From Ignavibacteriota bacterium (GTDB lineage Bacteria; Bacteroidota; Ignavibacteria; UBA10030; UBA6906), in contig JACQVJ010000077.1 of assembly GCA_016209805.1 (NCBI GenBank), positions 1-12,286 of the forward strand: DNA of 12,286 nucleotides, read 5' to 3'. Under the pieces are notes generated by a model. The model was not told the origin of the DNA and did no database searches. It was given only the letters and a program-made list of their open reading frames with translations. Every line of letters begins with the position of its first letter. The first letter of the stretch is position 1. A program made the translations under genes and the position numbers. Of the stretch, positions 6,543-12,286 are shown one piece after another.

Positions 6543-7421
6543 ATGAACCCCCTTCACATCACAATCGGTCGACGACTTTCGTCGCTTCTCGCGGCGCTTA
6601 TTGTTCTGTGTTCGTTTGCCTTCTCTGGTGACACCGGTATCAAGGAGATTGGACGCACCACGGAGAAAGAGCTGAATGTTGTTCTCTCGTCGTCGTTCGG
6701 AAGCGTGTTCATCTCGAAAGGAGAGCCGGAGAAAATTCTCTTCGGGGAAAGTGTTGGAGGCACCCGGATTCCCGAGCTTGCTGTCGATTACACAATCCGA
6801 AACCGGGTTGGGTACCTGGATATTTCCATCGGTGAGGAGGTTGAGCGGAAAAAGGGGTCACTGAATGTAAACCCATTCGATGCCGGAAAGCGGTTTCTGA
6901 AATTCAGCAGTGCCATTCCAATCTCGTTCGATATCCAACTCGGTGTCGGAAAGGGAAACTTCGATATGACCGGTTTGCAGGTAAAAGATTTTCGTCTCTC
7001 AACCGGCGCAAGCGACGTAACATTGACGTTCGATGAACCCAACAGAACAACGATCGACGACATCACCATCGAGTCGGGCGTTAGTAGATTCACGGGCATC
7101 AACCTGGGCAATGCAAATTTCAAGCGGTTTAAATTCCACGGCGGTGTCGGGACCTACAAGCTCGATTTCAGCGGCAATCTCAGCCATGAAGTGGACGTCG
7201 AGATCGAAGTGGGGCTCGGAGTTCTCACGATAGTCGTTCCCGACGAGATCGGTGCAAAGGTTTTCTACCAAAAAAGCTGGGTCTCGCGACTGGACTATGA
7301 CAGAGATTTTCGAGCAGTGAACGATGATCAGTACATCACCGACAACTTCAACGGTGCCGACGGAAGAATGAATATCCGTATCGATTCGGGTTTGGGGAGT
7401 GTGAAAGTACGTCGAAGGTAG
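6543..7421 (+). CDS. Exported protein resembling the toast-rack / LiaF C-terminal fold
   Basis: A 292-residue protein with a signal peptide (residues 1-28: GRR then a hydrophobic stretch ending CSFAFSG), so periplasmic or surface exposed. The mature part is almost all short beta strands in a repeating pattern: FDIQLGVGKGNFDMTGLQVK, LSTGASDVTLTF, IDDITIESGVSRFTGINLGN, FHGGVGTYKLDFSG, VEIEVGLGVLTIVVPDEIGA. The recurring [G]-x-G-[x]-hydrophobic turns and the terminal GLGSVKV are like the DUF2154/toast-rack N-terminal and LiaF-type cell-wall stress domains, which form a parallel beta stack. Function is not known; in other bacteria such domains sit with envelope-stress regulators. AGAAGGAG at 6524-6531, 11 bases ahead, supports the ATG. 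It lies behind the ECF sigma gene, so it is probably part of that regulon. An intrinsic terminator follows. Confidence 0.65.
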   Translation: MNPLHITIGRRLSSLLAALIVLCSFAFSGDTGIKEIGRTTEKELNVVLSSSFGSVFISKGEPEKILFGESVGGTRIPELAVDYTIRNRVGYLDISIGEEVERKKGSLNVNPFDAGKRFLKFSSAIPISFDIQLGVGKGNFDMTGLQVKDFRLSTGASDVTLTFDEPNRTTIDDITIESGVSRFTGINLGNANFKRFKFHGGVGTYKLDFSGNLSHEVDVEIEVGLGVLTIVVPDEIGAKVFYQKSWVSRLDYDRDFRAVNDDQYITDNFNGADGRMNIRIDSGLGSVKVRRR

Positions 7422-7446
7422 GGTTAGTCTATTTTCAAACAGACGG

Positions 7447-7468
7447 GGGGAGGGAATCCCCTTTTTTT
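7447..7468 (+). terminator. Intrinsic terminator of the sigma factor operon
   Basis: GGGGA (7447-7451) pairs with TCCCC (7457-7461) around a 5-base loop, followed directly by seven T residues (7462-7468). The G-run before it could extend or shift the stem. It serves the plus-strand transcript; the T-run overlaps the stop codon of the convergent TPR-CHAT gene. A second, imperfect hairpin (GTCT 7427-7430 with AGAC 7441-7444) precedes it. Confidence 0.75.
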
Positions 7469-10073
7469 ATTTTCCCCAATGGAAGAGCGAAGCCCAGTGA
7501 TGCGGAGAAGAATACTCAGGCTCCTTGATCATGCGAAGTAATGCCTCCCTGTACGCGTTCTGCGTCGATCCACCAGAAAGGAGCGTTGTGTAGAAAACCT
7601 CCCCGAAGAATTTCTTTGTCTTCCTCGCGGGAGGATATGCTGTGAGAATTACATCGGCGCTGCCGTTCGTGAGAAAGATCATCGGTTGTGCCGGATGCAT
7701 CGCCGATTCTCCGGCAAGATTCGAGATGATGACGGTGGAGAAAGGAGGGATCGAGAACAACTCTCCCCATCGCAACTCCGTTCTTGTGTCAATCGATTTT
7801 TCATCTGACAGCACCAGATACGAATTGGCCGGTGCGCGCTCGTTAAAGTGAAATGCCGCCGCACAGTGCAGCACATCTCCACGCTCAGTCTGTAGCGTCG
7901 TCAAACTTGCCTTTTGATCGAAATATAGGCGTGCATCCTTGTAGAACGCGCGAATATCACGCAACTCGTACTCCACATCCCATTCGGTGCCGCCCGGGTT
8001 GCCAATGGCAATGATGTCGGGCGGCGAAGCCGTGCGAACACTTTTCAAGGATAAGGAGCGGGCTGTCGGAAGATAACTCACCATGTGTTGTTCGATGAGG
8101 TAGCCACCGGCACGCCAACTTTCAGATCGAAGCGCGTGTAACGGCAGCGCGGAGAGCTCCGCCGGTAACACAACGATCAGTTTTGAAAGACCGGCGGTAT
8201 TTCGTTCCATTGGCCGGATGAAGATGCCGTAAAGCAGCGAGTTCAGTTCCTTCAGGCGCCTGTCGAGAAGCCTGATTTGATCGTCTCGTGACTCATTATT
8301 CCTGGTACGAAGCAAAGCGACAAATTCACCGACAAGCGACCGGACGCGCTCCTTCTCAATCGCCGAAAGTTGAACTGCTATTTCCGATGAGGTGATAACA
8401 TACATATACATCGAACGCCGTGTGAGTGCATATTGGATGAATGCAACACCAGGGGGGACAAGCAGCTGTATCTCGCCGAGCCGCACGTTGCCGAAACTCG
8501 CCAGGGCTTCAAACCCCGGTTTCAGCTCTCGTATTGACGAAGCAATATCTTCCATAGCCTTCATTTCTCCATCAAGGACTGCACGCAACTCCTTGATGAG
8601 CCGCTCCTCGGTCGCGCGTTCCTTCAGAGCGGCCGCAAGCTGATGTTCAGCCGCGATGTATATTCCTTTCCTGTGTTTGAAGTTCTGCAGCGCGCCCCTC
8701 AACTCCTCATTCCGGACAGAAATATCAATGACACTGAGAACATCGAACACATCCCTCTCATTCTTCCTCTCGATATGTAAGAAAGCTTCCGTGTAGTTTC
8801 CCACGGAAAGAAGTTGTTCAACAAGGGCATCATATGGATGAGATTGATGGAGCGTCTGGAACGTGTGCTCACAATCTTCATACACATCATGTTCGGAGGG
8901 GCGCATGAGACTCCTGTCCCGCTGGTCGGCAGCCGACTTGAAATACTGAAGGGCTTCATTTGGCTTCTGGCTCCGCTGCGCGGCAGCTCCAAGAGTGAGA
9001 AGCGCATAAGCCATTCCACGCGGGAATGATGATGTCATAAACATATCCAGAGCGGACTTGTATCTCCTTGTCGCGTCCTCTCGCCGAGACGGTGCCTCGA
9101 AATCGCAATGTCCAAGCTGGAGAGACAGATACCCCTCCGCAAGTAAATTCTTGCGTTGAAGGGCAGAGTTCTGCGCAGCCGAAAAGAACCTGCGTGCATT
9201 CTCATATTGACGGCTTCGAAGATAAATGTTTCCGACACGGATAAGCATTTCCTCCCGCAAGGCATCGGCACCAGGCGTCGTATCTGAACGGGTCAGCGCA
9301 TCGGTGTACATTTGAAATGCGTCCGCTGTTTTTCCCATCTTGTCAAACGCAATAGCCGCCTGCTGGAGTGCTGAGATTGCCAGCAATGAATCTCGCGATT
9401 GATCGGCCAGCGTAAGAGCCCGCAAGAAACTCTCGACGGCTCCGGTGTACTCTCCCCGATGAAGTCCCGACATACCGAACTCAAAATGGATTCGTGCCTG
9501 ACTGCCCGTCCCGCCAGAGGCGGTAGAGTGCATAAGGAGGTTATTCAGGATTCGGACTTCTTCCTCCCTGCTATCAACCGCACGGCAGAGCGGCAGCAGC
9601 GCCCATCCGATTTCTCGTACTCCTTCATCGTCACCGAACACGTTCGCCAGCCGCTCCGCTTCCAGCAAGATATCGAATGCGGCGTGTTCCTCTCCCATCA
9701 AGCGATGCGTTGCCGCGATCTGGAGGGTTATCCCTGTCGCCTTTCTCCGATTGCCAAGCCCCTTGTACTGCTCCAATGCCCGACGGTAGAACATCAGCGC
9801 GCTATCGATGGTGGCACCAGCGCTGTAGTTGTGGGCCAGAAGCTCGCTCTCCTCTGCCAGGCGCGCAGCTCGGCCAAGCTTCTCATCAAGCGTAAGGGCT
9901 GACAGGAGAAGAGCGCGGCTCTGGGTATGTTTCCCTTCAGCAATGGCTTCCTTCGCCTGCCGAAGGGTTCGGTCCGCTTGCTTCTCCTCGGGACTTGGTT
10001 CATTACTACAACCCGAATAGCAGAGAAGAGACAGAATAATGAAAGGACGAATAGAAGAAGCAATGACACTCAT
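7467..10073 (-). CDS. TPR-CHAT lipoprotein with a degenerate (pseudo-protease) CHAT domain
   Basis: An 868-residue protein. Residues 1-21 are a lipoprotein-type signal (LSLLCYSG-Cys22; Tyr at the -3 position is atypical), so it is probably exported and membrane anchored. Residues about 30-440 are helical tetratricopeptide repeats (for example SALMFYRRALEQYKGLGNRR, ENARRFFSAAQNSALQRKNL, EALQYFKSAADQRD). A charged coiled-coil linker follows (about 450-525). The CHAT caspase-like domain occupies about 590-868, with LIVVLPAELSALPLHALRSE near 634, YLIEQHMVSYLPTARSL, and the family end HHWASLFHWG. The catalytic HG (HFATHG in active members) reads HCAAAF at 736-741, so His is Ala740 and Gly is Phe741. 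The LSACxTG Cys block reads IISNLAG, with Leu786 at the Cys position. Active proteolysis is therefore unlikely; a scaffold or sensing role is an inference. It has its own candidate promoter. No gasdermin, Cas or caspase-substrate gene is adjacent. Confidence 0.8.
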   Translation of the reverse strand: MSVIASSIRPFIILSLLCYSGCSNEPSPEEKQADRTLRQAKEAIAEGKHTQSRALLLSALTLDEKLGRAARLAEESELLAHNYSAGATIDSALMFYRRALEQYKGLGNRRKATGITLQIAATHRLMGEEHAAFDILLEAERLANVFGDDEGVREIGWALLPLCRAVDSREEEVRILNNLLMHSTASGGTGSQARIHFEFGMSGLHRGEYTGAVESFLRALTLADQSRDSLLAISALQQAAIAFDKMGKTADAFQMYTDALTRSDTTPGADALREEMLIRVGNIYLRSRQYENARRFFSAAQNSALQRKNLLAEGYLSLQLGHCDFEAPSRREDATRRYKSALDMFMTSSFPRGMAYALLTLGAAAQRSQKPNEALQYFKSAADQRDRSLMRPSEHDVYEDCEHTFQTLHQSHPYDALVEQLLSVGNYTEAFLHIERKNERDVFDVLSVIDISVRNEELRGALQNFKHRKGIYIAAEHQLAAALKERATEERLIKELRAVLDGEMKAMEDIASSIRELKPGFEALASFGNVRLGEIQLLVPPGVAFIQYALTRRSMYMYVITSSEIAVQLSAIEKERVRSLVGEFVALLRTRNNESRDDQIRLLDRRLKELNSLLYGIFIRPMERNTAGLSKLIVVLPAELSALPLHALRSESWRAGGYLIEQHMVSYLPTARSLSLKSVRTASPPDIIAIGNPGGTEWDVEYELRDIRAFYKDARLYFDQKASLTTLQTERGDVLHCAAAFHFNERAPANSYLVLSDEKSIDTRTELRWGELFSIPPFSTVIISNLAGESAMHPAQPMIFLTNGSADVILTAYPPARKTKKFFGEVFYTTLLSGGSTQNAYREALLRMIKEPEYSSPHHWASLFHWGK

Positions 10074-10101
10074 TCTGGAGAAAGAGGTTATTCGAAATGT
10101 G

Positions 10102-10132
10102 AAAATATAGAGAAGTTATGAGGGAGATTCAA
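10102..10132 (-). promoter_or_regulatory. Candidate promoter of the TPR-CHAT gene
   Basis: On the minus strand TTG (10132-10130) overlaps the stop codon of the phosphodiesterase gene and is followed after exactly 20 bases by TATATTTT (10109-10102), matching TAnnTTTG at all but the last position. Transcription would start near 10097, about 24 bases before the ATG at 10073. This suggests the TPR-CHAT gene is transcribed separately from rlmN-adk-gdpd. Confidence 0.45.
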
Positions 10133-10911
10133 TCGGAAGAAAGTCGCGCGCCGTGCAGCAACTGGCGGATTCGCCGCGGGTAGTTAGTAATCACCGCATC
10201 AACGTCGTACCGCAATGCCTTTTTGAGTTCTGCACCGGTGTTAATGGTATAACACCCCAGGAAAATACTATGGGCATGTGCATCATCGGCGAATCGCCTT
10301 CTCAACTGCGTGCGACTGCAAATGAACGCATCGCAGCCGAGGCGGTGTGCCAGGGTCGAAGGTTTCCTCACGGCGTCTCGCACAGGGACATAGAGCGCGC
10401 CGGTCCTGATGGCCGGGTGCAGCTTGTGCACCTGCTTGATGAATCCGTGATCGAACGAGGAGACAATTATCCTGTCTTGAACCTTCTTTTCGAGGATCGT
10501 AAGGATGAGCGATTCTCCAAACGCCAGGCGTTTCCGCCGTTCGCCATCTGTTTTGACCTCAATATTGACAAGAATAGTGGCCGGCAAGAAAGACAGCACC
10601 TCGCACAGGGTGGGAATGTGTTCGCCCGTGAACCGGGAGGAGTACCACGATCCGGCATCGAGCCGCTTCAGATCATCGAGCGTCAGATCCCATACATTTC
10701 CGACCCCGTTTGTCGTCCGGCGGACATTCCGATCATGATGGACAACGAGATGATAATCCCGCGTCATACGCACGTCGAGCTCGATCATGTCGGCACCCTC
10801 TGCAACCGCAAGCTCGAACGCCGCCATCGTATTCTCCGGAGCCGATCCTGAGCTACCCCGGTGAGCAACGATCAACGGCTTCTTCCTCCTCCGCGGATTC
10901 GCTCTCGTCAT
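10129..10911 (-). CDS. Glycerophosphodiester phosphodiesterase (GDPD family)
   Basis: A 260-residue enzyme of the GDPD family that hydrolyses glycerophosphodiesters, products of phospholipid breakdown, to glycerol-3-phosphate and an alcohol. The metal and catalytic residues are all visible: His17-Arg18 in IVAHRGSSG, Glu26-Asn27-Thr28, Glu44 and Asp46 in IELDVRMT, and His59-Asp60 in VVHHD. The later blocks LVNIEVKTDG, IIVSSFDH and the final AVITNYP are also typical. There is no signal peptide (the N-terminus is basic: NPRRRKKP), so it is cytoplasmic and closer to UgpQ than to periplasmic GlpQ. Length is normal for UgpQ-like proteins. Its ATG overlaps the adk stop by 4 bases, so it is probably co-translated with adenylate kinase, an unusual partner with no direct pathway link. 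A promoter for the next gene starts at its stop codon. Confidence 0.9.
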   Translation of the reverse strand: MTRANPRRRKKPLIVAHRGSSGSAPENTMAAFELAVAEGADMIELDVRMTRDYHLVVHHDRNVRRTTNGVGNVWDLTLDDLKRLDAGSWYSSRFTGEHIPTLCEVLSFLPATILVNIEVKTDGERRKRLAFGESLILTILEKKVQDRIIVSSFDHGFIKQVHKLHPAIRTGALYVPVRDAVRKPSTLAHRLGCDAFICSRTQLRRRFADDAHAHSIFLGCYTINTGAELKKALRYDVDAVITNYPRRIRQLLHGARLSSD

Positions 10912-11552
10912 CCAGTCACCAGCGCGTTGATCTCACGGTTGACGACATCAATGGGGCCCATGCCATCCACATTAACGACCACGCCGCACGCTTTGTAATA
11001 GTTGATGACCGGAGCTGTGGTGTTTTGATATATGGCCAACCGGTTCCGTACAGTCTCTTCCCGATCATCATCACGCTGGAACAGCGTTCCACCACATTCG
11101 GGGCATGGCGAATCGATAGTGACGCCGTCCGTCTCCATGTTGAATATCTTGCCGTCGTTGCGACACATGACGCGGTTGGCCAGACGTCTAATGATTTCGT
11201 CATCATCGACGTCGAAATTCACCACTTTGTAATCAGAAATCTTCAGTTCATCGAAGATTGCGGAGAGAGCCTTTGCTTGCGCGAGGGTACGAGGAAACCC
11301 GTCGAGAATAAACCCCTGCGCGGCCACAGGAGAACTCAGGACCTGTCTGACAATTCCAATCATGACATCATCGGGAACAAGGTGCCCGGTCTCCATAATG
11401 GCCTTGGCCTTGCGGCCAAGCTCCGTGTTGGCAGTAACAGCAGCACGAAGCATATCTCCCGTGGAAATGTGAGGGACTCCGTGTTCCTCCGAGAGGAGTT
11501 TTGCCTGCGTTCCTTTTCCCACTCCCGGCGGCCCGAAGAGAAGAAGTCGCAT
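10908..11552 (-). CDS. adk: Adenylate kinase
   Basis: A 214-residue long-form adenylate kinase, which interconverts ATP + AMP and 2 ADP and is essential for energy balance. Motifs in order: P-loop GPPGVGKGT (7-15), AMP-binding STGDMLR (30-36), FILDGFPRT (81-89), and the LID from about 122 to 165 ending QRDDDREETVRNRL. The LID has the metal-binding spacing C-x2-D-x16-C-x2-C (Cys130, Asp133, Cys150, Cys153), with Asp in place of the usual second Cys. Cys/Asp ligand sets are known in this family, so zinc binding is still plausible. AAGGA lies about 12 bases ahead of the ATG. The stop overlaps the phosphodiesterase start (ATGA). There is an 82-base gap to rlmN upstream, in which I found no convincing promoter or terminator, so the three genes may be one transcript. 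Confidence 0.95.
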   Translation of the reverse strand: MRLLLFGPPGVGKGTQAKLLSEEHGVPHISTGDMLRAAVTANTELGRKAKAIMETGHLVPDDVMIGIVRQVLSSPVAAQGFILDGFPRTLAQAKALSAIFDELKISDYKVVNFDVDDDEIIRRLANRVMCRNDGKIFNMETDGVTIDSPCPECGGTLFQRDDDREETVRNRLAIYQNTTAPVINYYKACGVVVNVDGMGPIDVVNREINALVTG

Positions 11553-11634
11553 TACGGTACTTTCCTTGAATGATGGATGGGACGTTGGATCAATCTGGTC
11601 GACCGGGTTCGTACGAGGTAGCTTACTCGAAGAA

Positions 11635-12286
11635 TCATTCCACAGTCCGGCTGGTTTGAAGCCGCGGCAGGGTTGAAACCCGTTTGCGCGCGGAAGGTCT
11701 GGAAGAGAATCTCGATGTGCGCCTTACATTCACTGCAAGCTGGCCGCAAGCAGCATCGATATCCTCTCCGGCATTACTTCGAATCATTACGGTAAGGTTC
11801 TGATTCCGGAGCGTCTCAACGATCGCATTAATACGGGGTGAAGGTCGAAGTCGCGCGCCCAGCCCGGAGGGATGTGCGAAGGAAATCGAGTGAAACGGTA
11901 TGACGTTGATCTTGCACGGAATCCGGCGGGCGAACTTGATCAGCTCTGCGATATCGCCGTTACTGTCATTTACCCCATCAAAAAAAATGTACTCGAAGGT
12001 GACGCGTTGCTTCGTCTGTGCATAGTAATACTCGATCGACGATCTCAGGGCTTCGACGTTGAATTTCTTGTTGAGTGGCATCAACAGCGAACGGGTCTCA
12101 TCATTCACACTATGCAGCGAAACCGCCAGCTTCACTCTCTGTTTCTCTTCTCCCATCTGTCTGATTTCGTCCGCCCATCCTGCTGTTGAAATTGTAATCC
12201 GCCGCCGCGCAACGCCGAGACCATCGGAAATAACCTCGACAGCGCTCATGACATTTTCATAATTCATAAGGGGTTCACCCATCCCC
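11635..12286 (-). CDS. rlmN: 23S rRNA (adenine-2503-C2)-methyltransferase, C-terminal part
   Basis: The last 217 residues of a radical SAM methyltransferase of the RlmN/Cfr family, which methylates C2 of A2503 in 23S rRNA (and of A37 in some tRNAs). The gene runs off the window end, so the CxxxCxxC iron-sulfur motif is not visible. Seen are GMGEPLMNYENV (SAM binding), ISTAGW, KLAVSLHSVNDETRSLLMP, RVTFEYIFFDGVNDS, KINVIPFHSI and, near the end, AGEDIDAACGQLA, whose Cys corresponds to the methyl-carrying Cys355 of E. coli RlmN. This makes RlmN far more likely than a general radical SAM enzyme. After CGQLAVN come 31 Arg/Ser-rich residues that I cannot match to the family. The stop at 11635-11637 is 82 bases before adk. 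Confidence 0.93.
   Translation of the reverse strand, partial: GMGEPLMNYENVMSAVEVISDGLGVARRRITISTAGWADEIRQMGEEKQRVKLAVSLHSVNDETRSLLMPLNKKFNVEALRSSIEYYYAQTKQRVTFEYIFFDGVNDSNGDIAELIKFARRIPCKINVIPFHSISFAHPSGLGARLRPSPRINAIVETLRNQNLTVMIRSNAGEDIDAACGQLAVNVRRTSRFSSRPSARKRVSTLPRLQTSRTVE

Noticed and set aside
9399..9902. Open frame of 167 codons antisense to the TPR region
   Set aside because: The minus strand encodes continuous TPR helices; the antisense peptide is Arg/Ser/Pro-rich shadow sequence.
7467..10073. CRISPR-associated or gasdermin-type CHAT immune protease
   Set aside because: No Cas, gasdermin or defence partner is adjacent, there is an export signal, and the catalytic His and Cys are missing.
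10153..10851. Open frame of 232 codons antisense to the phosphodiesterase gene
   Set aside because: It lies wholly opposite a gene with all catalytic motifs, has no recognisable domain, and reflects codon bias of the true strand.
10710..11573. Open frame of 287 codons antisense to adk and the start of gdpd
   Set aside because: The opposite strand codes for an unmistakable adenylate kinase; the antisense peptide has no recognisable fold or motif.

Overview
The window looks like chromosomal DNA of a bacterium from the Bacteroidota/Chlorobi/Ignavibacteria side of the tree. Three things suggest this. The first gene ends in a type IX secretion C-terminal sorting tail (GVYFYKLVAG...KKMLL). Most genes lack a strong Shine-Dalgarno. 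Four intergenic regions carry the same promoter-like layout, TTG, 20 bases, then TAnnTT, close to the Bacteroidota TTG/TAnnTTTG consensus. The exact genus cannot be read from the sequence. I see no tRNA, rRNA, CRISPR array, insertion sequence or prophage gene.

Layout. (1) 1-126: the 3' end of a secreted T9SS cargo gene. (2) 235-1766, plus strand: a BtuF-like periplasmic binding protein overlapping by 4 bases a deoxynucleoside kinase that has an unusual, very basic N-terminus. (3) 1774-5631, minus strand: a tight five-gene run in transcription order mntA, hepT, tmk, S41 peptidase (ctpA-like), TauE/SafE permease. It begins with a HEPN/MNT type VII toxin-antitoxin pair, whose promoter may therefore also feed thymidylate kinase and the protease. 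(4) 5789-7421, plus strand: an ECF sigma factor followed by an exported protein resembling the toast-rack/LiaF C-terminal fold, closed by a good intrinsic terminator. (5) 7467-10073, minus strand: a large TPR-CHAT lipoprotein whose CHAT domain has lost both catalytic residues. (6) 10129-12286, minus strand: rlmN (cut by the window end), adk and a glycerophosphodiester phosphodiesterase.

Most genes are housekeeping: nucleotide phosphorylation (deoxynucleoside kinase, Tmk, Adk), rRNA modification (RlmN), envelope proteolysis (CtpA) and phospholipid head-group turnover (GDPD). The accessory items worth attention are the HepT-MntA pair inserted at the head of an operon containing an essential gene, the pseudo-CHAT lipoprotein, the sigma factor without an adjacent anti-sigma gene, and the mntA promoter, which seems to produce a leaderless or nearly leaderless mRNA. 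No wholly new system is evident. No intergenic stretch exceeds 160 bases.
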